From NCBI GenBank assembly GCA_934636825.1, contig CAKUBG010000008.1, positions 1 to 64,000 of the forward strand: a stretch of DNA of 64,000 nucleotides. The letters are read 5' to 3'. Shown here one piece after another: positions 49,286 to 58,920 of this stretch. The notes under the pieces are model-generated. The model was not told where the DNA came from. It did no database searches and worked only from the letters and a program-made list of their open reading frames with translations. The translations under genes were made by a program, and so were the position numbers. Position 1 is the stretch's first letter, and the number at the start of each line of letters is the position of its first letter. Source of the DNA: an uncultured bacterium (GTDB lineage: Bacteria; Vulcanimicrobiota; Xenobia; Xenobiales; Xenobiaceae).

Positions 49286-52204
49286 ATGACTTTTTACAAA
49301 CAAAATACCAAAGAAAACGAAATAAGACTTATTAACGCCCAAAGCGGTAAAACTTTAGAGTTTAATCAAGTTTTGGAGGTTATAGCTGGATATGCTCATT
49401 GGGGACCTGCAGCCGATATTATAAGAGAGTTGCATCCGCTGGCCGATTTAGAAGATGTACAAATGCGCCAGTTAGAAATTGAAGAAGCTATGCGACTGAA
49501 TGTCGATAAAGGTTACAACCTTTATACTGATAACTTGGGGGATGTCCAGTCGGCTATAAAAGCTTCCCAGCGCCATAAAGCTTTGCAACCTTCAGAGCTT
49601 TTAGGCATTTTACATTTGGCTCAGCTCTCTCGACAAGTCGGTACTTTTTTACGCTCTCGCAGCAAAGAATATCCACTTTTGAGCGATAAGGCGCTGCGCT
49701 TGGGACAATTTCGCGATATAGAAAAACAAGTAGCGCGAGCCATTACTCCGGATGGTGAATTATCTCCCAACGCTACGCCCAATCTGGCGCGTATACGCCA
49801 AGAATTGGCCGCTGCCAGAGCTAGTGTGGAAGAGCGCTTGCATGATTTTTTGCGCAATTCAGAATATGCGCGTATGATCCAAGATCCGGTTATTTCAACA
49901 CGTTTTGGTCGTCAGGTTATTCCCATTAAGGCTGAATATCGCGGCCATTTCCCCGGTCTTATTATTGATCAGTCAGCTAGTGGCGCTACACTTTTTATGG
50001 AGCCTTTGGCTGTAGTCGAGCTAAGCAACCTTAGCCGTACCAAAGCTTTGGCCGAGACTGCCGAAATTGAGCGCATTTTGCAAAGTCTGACTGAGCTGGT
50101 AGGAGCTAATGGGCGTGAACTTTCCGACAGTTTAGAAGAATTAGCTTGGTTGGAAGCTTTGCAAGCTATTGCCAAATATGCATCTCATTCCGGATCATCT
50201 TTACCTGAAGTAAAAGATAAATCACCTTTGCTTATTGCGGCCGCTCGCCATCCTTTGCTTATCGAGCGTTTAGGTGACAAAGTGGTGCCCATGACCTTTG
50301 ATTTGGAAAATAACCGCACTTTAATTATTACCGGCCCCAACACCGGAGGCAAAACAGTAGCCTTAAAAACTATCGGTTTAATGGTTATGATGGCTGTTTC
50401 TGGCTTACCAATTCCGGCTGATTCTTCCAGTTGTATTCCTTTCTTTGAGCAAGTTTGGGCCGATATAGGCGACGAGCAAAGTATTATGCAAAATTTGTCT
50501 ACTTTTTCTGCCCATATCAACCAAGTTTTACGCATGATACCTCACGCTCATGAGCACACTTTGCTTTTGCTTGATGAACTTGGGGCCGGTACCGATCCGG
50601 CTGAAGGTGGCGCTTTAGCTGAAGCAGTGCTGGAATATTTCCATTCCAAAGGTGCTGTTACCGTAGTAACTACCCACCTTTCCGAGTTGAAGAACTTCGC
50701 TTCTCAGCGCGAGGGTATGACCAATGCGGCTGTAGAGTTCGATAGCGATACTTTAGCGCCGACTTTCAGGGTGATTATGGGAGTTCCCGGTCGTTCTAAC
50801 GCTCTAAAAATAGCCAGCCGCTTAGGATTGCCTGCAGAAATTGAGCGCCGAGCTGTTGAACTTTTGGGGGGAAATACCGCTCAAATTAACGGTCTATTGG
50901 GTGAACTTGACAGAGAACGTGAAGTTAATGAACGCTTGGCTAAACGCTTGCGCGATCAATTGGCTCAGGTGGGCCGTTTGCGTTCAGCTTACGAACAAAA
51001 AGTGGAAAATGCTCAGCGAGAGTGCTCGGAAATGATTGCCAAGGCTACTTCCGAAACAGAAGAGCTGGTCGAGTCTTCGCGCCGCCATTTGCGAGGACTG
51101 ACCGGCAGTGTGCGCCGCAGCCTAGCTCAATTGGGCAGTGTACGCCGCCAATCTATTGTCGAATTACGTCAAGCTGCCGCTGAACTTAGTAGAGCCTTAG
51201 TTGAGTTTGAAGCTTTAGAAGAATTGGTAGAGTTAAATCCAGTTGCCTCTAAAGCTTTGGCCCAGGCTTTGCAAGAAGCTGTCAATTATCGCAAAGAGCG
51301 AGAAGGACTAGCGCCAAAAGTTGGATCTAATCTTCCTGCTGTCAAACAAAGCAGCGATATGACAGAAGATGATGATTTGCAATTGGGAGTAGCTCAGGAA
51401 GATATTGGAGATTATTCAGTTTCTGAAACGCCTGATAAATCAGAAAATACTTATTCACGTTTAGACAAACTTGATCAATACGTTAGAGAACAAGCTCAAA
51501 ATGTGGAAGGTAATTTAGATAGTATCAGCACCGAAGTGAGCAATTTAAAGAGTAAAGCTCCCAAAATTCCCGGACATAGCAAGTTAAAAGAGCGACTTAA
51601 AAACACTGCGGCTCAAGCTCTGGAAGTAAGCCTTTCAGCCGATCCTAATGCGGCTGTAAGCGAAAGCAAAGCTATAGGAGCCAAATTGGCCGACGAGTTG
51701 GGGCTGGACGGTTTTGAGTCTGAAGAAGAGGAGCAACCCAAAGAGGAAGTTAAGGTTGCCAATTTGCCCTTGGAAGTTGGTTCTCACGTCTTTGTGCCTC
51801 GTTATGGACAGGATGGTACTGTACTTTCTCTTTCCGACAAAAAAGCAGAAGTGCAAATTGGTGTTATTCGCATAAAAGTCAAAAAAGAAGATCTCCAAGT
51901 TTTGGCTCCGGAAAAGAGTGAAGTCGGCTCTATTCCCAGAGGTGGCAGCATGACTATGCTCTCCAGCCGCATCGATTTGCATGGCAAAAATGTTGACGAA
52001 GCTCTTTGGGAGTTGGGTGCCAAAATTGATGACGCCTTCATGAGTGGAGTGCACCAATTAGAAATTATTCACGGTAAAGGCACTGGTACTTTGCGTAAAG
52101 CTGTTATTGATTATATTAAAAATCACCCTTCAATCGCTTCCTACCGCATGGGTAAAGCCACTGAGGGTGGTATTGGAGCTACTATAGCTACGTTAAATAA
52201 TTAG
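49286..52204 (+). CDS. mutS2: MutS2 endonuclease/ATPase with long internal insert
   Basis: 972 residues, about 190 longer than usual for MutS2. The N-terminal core and clamp are typical (ISTRFGRQVIPIKAEYRGHFPGLIIDQSASGATLFMEP). ATPase: Walker A GPNTGGKT at about 350-357, then LLLLDELGAGTDPAEGGAL and TTHLSELK. A coiled-coil stalk (about 525-640) is followed by an acidic, low-complexity and helical insert (about 650-810). A KOW-like barrel (VGSHVFVPRYGQDGTVLSL) and a C-terminal Smr nuclease domain (IDLHGKNVDEAL near 895, HGKGTGTLR) end it. MutS2 suppresses recombination and rescues collided ribosomes. AAGG precedes the ATG. Confidence 0.93.
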   Translation: MTFYKQNTKENEIRLINAQSGKTLEFNQVLEVIAGYAHWGPAADIIRELHPLADLEDVQMRQLEIEEAMRLNVDKGYNLYTDNLGDVQSAIKASQRHKALQPSELLGILHLAQLSRQVGTFLRSRSKEYPLLSDKALRLGQFRDIEKQVARAITPDGELSPNATPNLARIRQELAAARASVEERLHDFLRNSEYARMIQDPVISTRFGRQVIPIKAEYRGHFPGLIIDQSASGATLFMEPLAVVELSNLSRTKALAETAEIERILQSLTELVGANGRELSDSLEELAWLEALQAIAKYASHSGSSLPEVKDKSPLLIAAARHPLLIERLGDKVVPMTFDLENNRTLIITGPNTGGKTVALKTIGLMVMMAVSGLPIPADSSSCIPFFEQVWADIGDEQSIMQNLSTFSAHINQVLRMIPHAHEHTLLLLDELGAGTDPAEGGALAEAVLEYFHSKGAVTVVTTHLSELKNFASQREGMTNAAVEFDSDTLAPTFRVIMGVPGRSNALKIASRLGLPAEIERRAVELLGGNTAQINGLLGELDREREVNERLAKRLRDQLAQVGRLRSAYEQKVENAQRECSEMIAKATSETEELVESSRRHLRGLTGSVRRSLAQLGSVRRQSIVELRQAAAELSRALVEFEALEELVELNPVASKALAQALQEAVNYRKEREGLAPKVGSNLPAVKQSSDMTEDDDLQLGVAQEDIGDYSVSETPDKSENTYSRLDKLDQYVREQAQNVEGNLDSISTEVSNLKSKAPKIPGHSKLKERLKNTAAQALEVSLSADPNAAVSESKAIGAKLADELGLDGFESEEEEQPKEEVKVANLPLEVGSHVFVPRYGQDGTVLSLSDKKAEVQIGVIRIKVKKEDLQVLAPEKSEVGSIPRGGSMTMLSSRIDLHGKNVDEALWELGAKIDDAFMSGVHQLEIIHGKGTGTLRKAVIDYIKNHPSIASYRMGKATEGGIGATIATLNN

Positions 52205-52281
52205 TTGGTTTAGCTTCTACCACGAGTGTCGCAATTAAAGTATAAGGCTCTGTTCTTATTTTGAGTCTATTGTTGTCAAAC

Positions 52282-52322
52282 GAGAAAGTCGTCATTTTTA
52301 AGATAAAGATGGCGACTTTCTC
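52282..52322 (+). terminator. terminator of mutS2
   Basis: GAGAAAGTCG(T)CAT and ATG(G)CGACTTTCTC form a 14-bp stem with one wobble, followed by TTATACTTATA. It is T-rich but not a pure T-run. Confidence 0.65.
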
Positions 52323-52491
52323 TTATACTTATATAACAACAAATATTATGCATAAAGGCTAAAAAATGTCGAAAATGAGATTGCAATGCTACATATTTTA
52401 GGTCGTATAAGCAAGGTACAAGCGTAGGAAAATTAGAAGCTGTCGCGGTTGTAATCTTATTTATTTTTTTAGAGAGGGCCGTTTTTCAATA

Positions 52492-54096
52492 ATGTTAGAA
52501 CGTCTATTGACGCTGTTGAAGCGGATCTTTCAAGTTAAGAGCGTCGAACAACTAAAATTAGAAGCCGGCTCTGAGCAGAGTGAAGCTTTAAAACGTGCTC
52601 TTAAGCTTAAAGATTTAGTCGCTTTTGGAGTAGGAGCTGTAATTGGCTCTGGTATTTTTGTAACTACAGGTTTAGCCGCTGCTGGAAGCAGAGATTATGT
52701 GGCTGCAGGCCCCGCAGTTATGATCTCTTTCTTGGTTGTTTCTATCGCTTGCCTATTGTGTGTGCTTTGTTATGCCGAATTTGCTTCGGTTATTCCTACT
52801 GCCGGCAGTGCATATACCTACGCTTATGCCAGTTTGGGAGAATATGTCGCTTGGATTTTGGGTTGGAACCTGATTCTTGAATATGCAGTGGGCAACATAG
52901 CAGTAGCTATTTCTTGGTCTGGTTACTTTTTGTCTATTTTAAGAGGATTTGGCATAAACTTTCCTGCCTGGTTAGCTGACAGCTATTTTACTGCCTCACC
53001 GGAAGTTATAGCCAGTGCTCCTCATATTTTGGGCATTCCCATTATGTGCAACTTTCCGGCTATTGCTATTGTTGTTTTACTTACATGCATCATTGTACGT
53101 GGCATTAAATGTTCGGCCAGTTTTAACGACTTCTTGGTCGTTTTTAAGATTCTAATTATTTTGGGCGTTATTGCTTTAGGTGCTGTCTATGTCCATCCCG
53201 GAAACTGGACTCCTTTTGCTCCCAATGGTTGGGCTGGTATTCAAGCTGGCGCCGCTTTGGTCTTTTTTGCTTACATAGGCTTTGATGCTATTACTACTTT
53301 AGCTGAAGAAACTAAGAATCCCGGTCGCGACTTGCCTTTGGGTATGGTCATCACTTTGGCTATCAGCACCTTCTTATATATAGCCGTAGCTGCCGTTTTA
53401 ACCGGTATGATTCCTTACACTGAATTGGGAACGGCTGAGCCTATGGCTACAGCTTTTGCCGCTATTAACATGCCTAAGGTATCAGCTGTTATTGCTATCG
53501 GAGCTGTTATTGCTATGACTGCCGTGTTGTTGGTCTTCCAAGTAGCTCAGCCGCGTATCTTCTTTGTTATGGCTCGTGACGGCTTGATTCCTAAGTTTTT
53601 TGCCAAAGTTCATAAAAAATTCCGCACTCCTCATATAACTACTTGGGGTACTACCGTTGTGGTGGCTTTATGTGCCGGCTTTATGGATTTAAGCATTGTA
53701 ATTGAATTGTGTAATATCGGTACTTTATTCGCTTTCATATTAGTATGCTTAGGTGTAATTATCATGCGTCATCAGCGTCCTGATTTGGATCGTCCTTTCC
53801 GTACTCCCTTAGTTCCTTGGGTTCCTATCGGTGGTGTCATTTGTTGTCTTTATTTGGTAGCCGGTATGCCCTCTATGACTTGGGTGCGTTTCTTGGTGTG
53901 GATGGTAATAGGTACGATTATTTACCTGTGTTATGGTTATAAACACAGTGCTATGCTCAATCCGCCTACCTCTGCTCACAATTGTGTTTTGAATCAAGAG
54001 TTGGTTGGCAACGAAATGCAAATAGGCAGCACTGTTGTCAAGAATAGTGAAAAGAATGCCACTGAAGAGGCCAATGCTTCTGAGGTTTCTTACTAA
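52492..54096 (+). CDS. APC-family (CAT-type) amino-acid permease
   Basis: 534 residues with 12 or more membrane helices. The APC opening LKDLVAFGVGAVIGSGIFVTTG is preceded by an amphipathic N-terminus. Next is YAEFASVIPTAGSAYTYAYASLGEYVAWILGWNLILEYA, then FFAYIGFDAITTLAEETKNPGRDLPLG. The pattern fits cationic-amino-acid-transporter-like permeases (YfnA, GkApcT). It imports amino acids by proton symport; substrate unknown. GAGAGGG lies some 14 bases from the ATG. It is a single-gene unit between terminators. Confidence 0.9.
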   Translation: MLERLLTLLKRIFQVKSVEQLKLEAGSEQSEALKRALKLKDLVAFGVGAVIGSGIFVTTGLAAAGSRDYVAAGPAVMISFLVVSIACLLCVLCYAEFASVIPTAGSAYTYAYASLGEYVAWILGWNLILEYAVGNIAVAISWSGYFLSILRGFGINFPAWLADSYFTASPEVIASAPHILGIPIMCNFPAIAIVVLLTCIIVRGIKCSASFNDFLVVFKILIILGVIALGAVYVHPGNWTPFAPNGWAGIQAGAALVFFAYIGFDAITTLAEETKNPGRDLPLGMVITLAISTFLYIAVAAVLTGMIPYTELGTAEPMATAFAAINMPKVSAVIAIGAVIAMTAVLLVFQVAQPRIFFVMARDGLIPKFFAKVHKKFRTPHITTWGTTVVVALCAGFMDLSIVIELCNIGTLFAFILVCLGVIIMRHQRPDLDRPFRTPLVPWVPIGGVICCLYLVAGMPSMTWVRFLVWMVIGTIIYLCYGYKHSAMLNPPTSAHNCVLNQELVGNEMQIGSTVVKNSEKNATEEANASEVSY

Positions 54097-54120
54097 GTTT
54101 TTACCTAAGCCTGATAAAAA

Positions 54121-54168
54121 AATAGAATGAGCCTGCCGAAAATGCTCGGCAGGCTCATTCTATTTTTT
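54121..54168. terminator. bidirectional terminator, permease and pfkB
   Basis: An outstanding 19-bp stem (54121-54139 with 54146-54164) with a six-base loop is followed by TTTT. A-runs on the left make it active on the minus strand too. Confidence 0.92.
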
Positions 54169-54182
54169 ATTTATGTATAAAA

Positions 54183-55115
54183 TTAAAGCTTTTCGATTTC
54201 AATTAAGGGAAGTAAAGCTTTAACCCTTTCTAGAGTAAAAACAGCTGGTAATTCTGTTTCGGCATTGGCCGCACCACAAGCGCTAGCCCAACGCAAGGCT
54301 TCCGGCAAAGGCAAATTCCTGCTGCAATGTAAGCCTAGCCCGGCACTGAAAGAATCACCGCTACCTACAGAACTGACTACATTGTCGACAGAGTAAGAGC
54401 AACGCCATACTCCATCGCCATTTAGGGCAACTGCGCCACTCTCACCCATAGTAACGCAAACTAAAGCGGCTCCGCGCTCGAAAACACAACGAGCCGCCTT
54501 TATCACTTCTTCCAAACTGGATACTGACACTCCAAGAGCGTCGCTAAGCTCGTCACGGTTAACTTTTATAGCTAAACCTTGAGGAGCGTCAATAATTGCT
54601 TTTAAAGTATCTCCGGGCGTATCTACTAGGGTTGGGCCAACTTGTTGAGCTAACTTGACGCACAGTTGTCTATAGTCTTGGGCATTTACTCCGGGAGGAA
54701 CACTACCGGCAAAAATAGCTGCTTGGCTTTGAGCGCCTTGTTCGAGAATAAAGGCAGCCAAATCTTGCCAATGGCGTTTGCTCAGCGTGGGGCCAGGCTC
54801 GTTTATGACCGTAGAGTCACCCTGACTATGGCGTAAGAGGTGACTCATTTTAGTTTCCAGATCATCAAACTTGAGCCAAGAGGCTGCGATGTTTTCTTGA
54901 GCGGTCAAACGTTGCAAAAGCTGACCGGAAGAGCCGCCCAAGAAACCGGACACTAAGTAAGACTCTCCTAAGGTTCTGCTGGCTCTTCCTACATTGATCC
55001 CTTTGCCGCCCGCGCTGATACGCAAACTGACAGCGCGGTGGACTTGGTGAGGCACCAATACAGGGACACCGATAGTTCTATCAACTGTCGGATTTGTAGA
55101 GACGATTAAAATCAC
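54183..55115 (-). CDS. PfkB-family sugar kinase (1-phosphofructokinase/tagatose-6-phosphate kinase type)
   Basis: 310 residues. The N-terminus MILIVSTNPTVDRTIGV and the GGKGINVGRASRTLG motif are those of the 1-phosphofructokinase group. The second PfkB signature is VGSGDSFSAGLGLH, with the catalytic Asp in GDS. KVNRDELSDALG is also typical. It phosphorylates a phospho-sugar (fructose-1-phosphate or tagatose-6-phosphate). There is no PTS gene nearby. The start is GTG at 55115, six bases after the kinase-like gene stop, so the two are co-transcribed. Confidence 0.85.
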   Translation of the reverse strand: MILIVSTNPTVDRTIGVPVLVPHQVHRAVSLRISAGGKGINVGRASRTLGESYLVSGFLGGSSGQLLQRLTAQENIAASWLKFDDLETKMSHLLRHSQGDSTVINEPGPTLSKRHWQDLAAFILEQGAQSQAAIFAGSVPPGVNAQDYRQLCVKLAQQVGPTLVDTPGDTLKAIIDAPQGLAIKVNRDELSDALGVSVSSLEEVIKAARCVFERGAALVCVTMGESGAVALNGDGVWRCSYSVDNVVSSVGSGDSFSAGLGLHCSRNLPLPEALRWASACGAANAETELPAVFTLERVKALLPLIEIEKL

Positions 55116-55121
55116 CGCAGT

Positions 55122-58100
55122 TTACCAGCCACCTTCTGCTCCGCCCCAAGAATTGCCGCCGGAACTACTGGAAGAAGAACCGCTGGAAGTAGAGCCGCCG
55201 CCACTTGAATAACTACCAGAGGAAGAACCGCCGCTATAGTAAGCATCTCCGCTACCATAACTGCTGCCGCCGTAACCTCCGGGGTTGTAGCTTCCGGAAG
55301 AAGAGCTGGACGGGGCTTCTTCTTCATACACATAAGTAGGCTGTTTTTTAGGCTCGGGAGCTTTTTCTAACTGGAGATCTACTCGGTTATCATCACCTGG
55401 TTTCATTGTCAATTTAGCCGCTCCGTCTTTGTAACCGCTGCGTTTGCAGGTAATTTTATATTGTTGACCGGTTATCAAACCACTACTTAAAGTCAAACTT
55501 CCGCTTGCGTCAGCTTTGCCTACAGATTTGCCATTAAGATAAACCATAGCATTGGCATTAGTGAAAATTCTTAAAGTTGGAGTCAGCTTCATATTAAGCA
55601 CAACTTCAGCATCAGGTTTGTCGGCATTGACTTTGACGTCTTTTTTGGCCGGACTATGCAAATTGGAGCTGGCTTTTACTGTATAGTTTTTACCCAAGTC
55701 AATTTCAAATTCAGCTGATTGACCGCCTGAAATTTTCTTTGAAGTGAGCTTTTTGCCATTTTGCATAAGAACTACGGTTAAAGAACTCTGCGAGAAGCGC
55801 TCTCCTTTAGGAGTGACTCGCACAGTACCTTTGTTACGATTTAAAGTAACTTGTAAGTCCTTATCGCCTTCGCTAGGATCAACGGTAACTTTTTCCTGGT
55901 GTTTTAAGAAGCCGGGAGCAGTGACAGTAACTTCCAAAGGCTTTTCTGTAGGAACTTCAAATCTGGCTAAACCTCCGGCAGCAACCATCTCTCCGTCTTT
56001 TATCAATTGACCATCGCAAGTTACTTTAACCTTAGGTTGGGAGGGAAGCTTATCATTGGTAACATGCACGGTCAATCCGGCCGGAGCACCGACCATATCG
56101 ACTTGCAAGTCTTTAATGGGAGCTTCAGAACTAAGGTTGAGCTTGGTATCATGATCTTTGAAGCCGTCAGCTGATACTCTTACTACAAGTTCCTTATTTA
56201 AAGGTATGCGCAAGGTCAGTTTACCGTCGACAACATTTTCAGTTTTAATGACATTGTCTTGCATAATTAAAGAAACTTTAGCTTTGGGAGCATTATTTAC
56301 CGCTATTTTAACTTGCCCTTTGGGGAAGAAGAAATAGTAATAACCTCCGCCGCCGAGTAAGACAATAACGACTAAAGCGATAATGATGCCCATAAGATTG
56401 CTGCCGCTACTCTGAGGTTGCAACTGCTTAGCAATGCGTACAGTTCCTGGACCATCCGTTAAAGAAGGACGTTTGGGAGTAGCACTAGGGGGGAAGCTGG
56501 GAGGAGTGTTGGGATTTATGACTGCATCTCCCATAGCTCCGCCGTTGCGCAAACTAGCAATATCGTTTTCTTCAGGCTGAGCTGATACAAAGGGACTAGT
56601 TTGCATAGGCTCGCCCAAACCGGCTTGTTCGCGATCTTCTACAAAAAGTTGTTGCGAACCGACGCCGCTATGTTTAGCCTTTTGACTCTGACCGCGACTG
56701 TCGGGGAAGCCCATAGGACGGATACCACCTTGTGACGGTTCATTATCTAAAACTTGAGAAGCAGCATCGAAACGACTACCACTTAGAGGAACTGGTACAG
56801 GTTGAGGATCGTTGGGATCAAATCCCATGCTTGTATTGCTCAAGCCATTGCCAAAATCTCCTGATTGGCGTCCAAAATCGTTATTACCCGACATGGAAGG
56901 AGCGGCTTGCTCGGGATAACCACCTTGCTGAGTAGGATAGTTATCCTGAGGATAGCTTCCTTGCTCGGAATAACCACCTTGCTGAGGAGGATAATTCTCC
57001 TGAGGATAGCTTCCTTGCTCGGGATATCTTCCTTGCTGAGAAGGATAATTACCCTGAGGATAGCCTCCTTGTTCAGGATAGCCACCTTGCTGGGGAGGAT
57101 AATTATTCTGAGGATAGCCTCCTTGCTCGGGATAACCACCTTGCTCAGGAGGATAGTTCTCTTGAGGATAGTCGTTTTGCTCAGGGTAAGTACTTGGCTG
57201 AGGAGGATAATTATTCTGAGAATAGCCACCTTGCTCAGGGTAGGCATCTTGTTGAGGAGGATAGTTCTCTTGGGGATAGTTGTTTTGTTCAGGGTAAGCA
57301 CTTGGCTGAGGTTGAGCCGGTGGTTGAGAAGAAATCTGACTGCGTCTAGACTGACGAGCTCCTACTGAAGTAGGACGCGAAGGTCTAGCTGGAGGAGCAG
57401 CCGGAGCCTGCGAGCGTCCAGTAGGGGACTGAGGTGCAGATTGGGGAACTTGAGGAGCAGCTTGGTCTAAGGGAGCTCCACCGACGGGAGTATTGCCGGA
57501 AGGATGCACGGAAGAGCGAGAAACACTGCTTGGACGCGGCTCACGGGGACCCCCTTGTTCACCTTCGCGCGGATTAAATTCCAAATTAAGCAAGCGCTTT
57601 TCGGCGTCTTGAACGGACGCTTCCATATCAGAAGAAACATTTTGCTTGCGCATCAACATTCCTAAAGTTCCGCCAGCAGTTTTTGAACGCAATAAACGCA
57701 TATCTCCGCCGGAAGAAGTTTGCGAACCGGAGAAGCCGCTGCTCGAATCGCTGCGTCTCTCCTGCGACTGGAAAGGATTCTCGCTTAGAGGTGCCATATC
57801 AGAAACTCCATTTTTGTCAGATTCAAGGCCAACTTCGATCTCTTCAATGAAATCTTCTGCAGAGCAATCACGCTCGATGGGATCAGAAACCATCAAACGA
57901 GCTACCAAAGTTTCCAACCAAATGGGTGCTTTGGGTAAATGAGCTCTTAAACGTGGCATCTGAGGTAAAGCAGCTCCGGGAGTAGAAACTAACCCAGGAG
58001 CTGGGCGCTCACCAGTTACCATGTAGTAAAGAGCTGCTCCTAAAGAAAAAAGATCGGATTGAGAGTCTGGGGCAGAGTCGGAAGATAATTCAGGAGCAAT

Positions 58101-58622
58101 AAAGCCCAAGCGCTTAGTATCATTTTTTAGTTCATTATTGTGGGTAAAGAGCGCTCTAGCAGTTCCAAAATCAGTGATAACTACTCTGCCTGTTTGTTTT
58201 TCGATAATTATGTTGCCGGGATGCAAGCAACCATGGAAAATACCTTGTTTGTGAGCAAAGCTCAAACCTTTAGCTGCTTCTTGCATAATTCGGCAGGCAT
58301 GATCTATATCAAACTTTTTGTAATGTTCAATTAAAGTTTGTAAAGCTACGCCGTCTATAAATTCAGAGGCTATAAAATGATAGCTTAAGTCCTCTCCTAA
58401 GTCGTATACTCTGGCTATATTGGCATGTTCGAGAGACGAAGAAACGACCACAGAGCGTTGCAAATCGGTGATTAAACTTTCATCTGAACTGAGAGACGCA
58501 TTGAGAACTTTCAAAGCTACCCTCTTGTGCGTATTTTTATTGGTCGCTTGGTAGACTACGGCAGAAGGCCCTTTGCCTACCTCTTCAATGATTTCATAGA
58601 CGCCGATGTTTGATGGAACCAC
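55122..58622 (-). CDS. membrane Ser/Thr protein kinase-like protein with repeat linker and PEGA domains (probable pseudokinase)
   Basis: 1166 residues. Residues 1-270 form a Hanks-type kinase fold: glycine loop VGKGPSAVVY (15-24), Lys38 in VALKVL, DFG at 151-153 and an APE-like region (GFIAPEL). The catalytic loop reads HGCLHPGN (130-137) where active kinases have HRDLKPxN, so the catalytic Asp is Cys132 and the Lys is His134. Residues about 438-573 are tandem repeats (unit near YPPQQGGYPEQGGYPQNN). A membrane helix lies at about 741-765. The outer part has three or four PEGA-type beta domains and ends in a Ser/Gly tail. GTG start. A signalling scaffold linking envelope to cytoplasm is inferred. 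Confidence 0.85.
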   Translation of the reverse strand: MVPSNIGVYEIIEEVGKGPSAVVYQATNKNTHKRVALKVLNASLSSDESLITDLQRSVVVSSSLEHANIARVYDLGEDLSYHFIASEFIDGVALQTLIEHYKKFDIDHACRIMQEAAKGLSFAHKQGIFHGCLHPGNIIIEKQTGRVVITDFGTARALFTHNNELKNDTKRLGFIAPELSSDSAPDSQSDLFSLGAALYYMVTGERPAPGLVSTPGAALPQMPRLRAHLPKAPIWLETLVARLMVSDPIERDCSAEDFIEEIEVGLESDKNGVSDMAPLSENPFQSQERRSDSSSGFSGSQTSSGGDMRLLRSKTAGGTLGMLMRKQNVSSDMEASVQDAEKRLLNLEFNPREGEQGGPREPRPSSVSRSSVHPSGNTPVGGAPLDQAAPQVPQSAPQSPTGRSQAPAAPPARPSRPTSVGARQSRRSQISSQPPAQPQPSAYPEQNNYPQENYPPQQDAYPEQGGYSQNNYPPQPSTYPEQNDYPQENYPPEQGGYPEQGGYPQNNYPPQQGGYPEQGGYPQGNYPSQQGRYPEQGSYPQENYPPQQGGYSEQGSYPQDNYPTQQGGYPEQAAPSMSGNNDFGRQSGDFGNGLSNTSMGFDPNDPQPVPVPLSGSRFDAASQVLDNEPSQGGIRPMGFPDSRGQSQKAKHSGVGSQQLFVEDREQAGLGEPMQTSPFVSAQPEENDIASLRNGGAMGDAVINPNTPPSFPPSATPKRPSLTDGPGTVRIAKQLQPQSSGSNLMGIIIALVVIVLLGGGGYYYFFFPKGQVKIAVNNAPKAKVSLIMQDNVIKTENVVDGKLTLRIPLNKELVVRVSADGFKDHDTKLNLSSEAPIKDLQVDMVGAPAGLTVHVTNDKLPSQPKVKVTCDGQLIKDGEMVAAGGLARFEVPTEKPLEVTVTAPGFLKHQEKVTVDPSEGDKDLQVTLNRNKGTVRVTPKGERFSQSSLTVVLMQNGKKLTSKKISGGQSAEFEIDLGKNYTVKASSNLHSPAKKDVKVNADKPDAEVVLNMKLTPTLRIFTNANAMVYLNGKSVGKADASGSLTLSSGLITGQQYKITCKRSGYKDGAAKLTMKPGDDNRVDLQLEKAPEPKKQPTYVYEEEAPSSSSSGSYNPGGYGGSSYGSGDAYYSGGSSSGSYSSGGGSTSSGSSSSSSGGNSWGGAEGGW
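56905..57310 (-). repeat. tandem repeat array within the kinase-like gene
   Basis: About seven imperfect units of roughly 55-60 bases encode the Tyr/Pro/Gln/Gly repeat of the kinase-like protein. Units differ by substitutions and small length changes but keep the reading frame. This is an intragenic minisatellite that could vary in copy number. Confidence 0.8.
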
Positions 58623-58920
58623 AATAATACTCTGCCTCTACTAAATTTTCTCTCTGTCTGTATTTTTAGCCAGCATTAGAAAAAACGCCTTAAAGAACTT
58701 GCTCCTCATTTATATCCATGCGGAAAACAAAAAAAGAACACTCCTAGTATTTGTTTTTGGGATGTTTACTCCCTGCTTAAAAGGGAAAAGTAGGTTCATG
58801 CTTTATTTCATTTTCGCTCTCTTGATATGCAAATGATTAAGGCTAAACGTACAGCAGGGCAAATTGACTAAGGACAAGAACGCCCCGCCTTTATATTAAA
58901 AACACCGGATCGTCAATTTA

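Noticed and set aside
56890..57310. CRISPR-like array
   Set aside because: The repeats are contiguous, imperfect and in frame with a coding sequence; there are no spacers.
56840..57368. Antisense and alternate-frame ORFs of 153 and 167 codons
   Set aside because: They are by-products of the tandem repeat in the kinase-like gene; their repetitive Ile/Leu/Arg composition mirrors the repeat in other frames.
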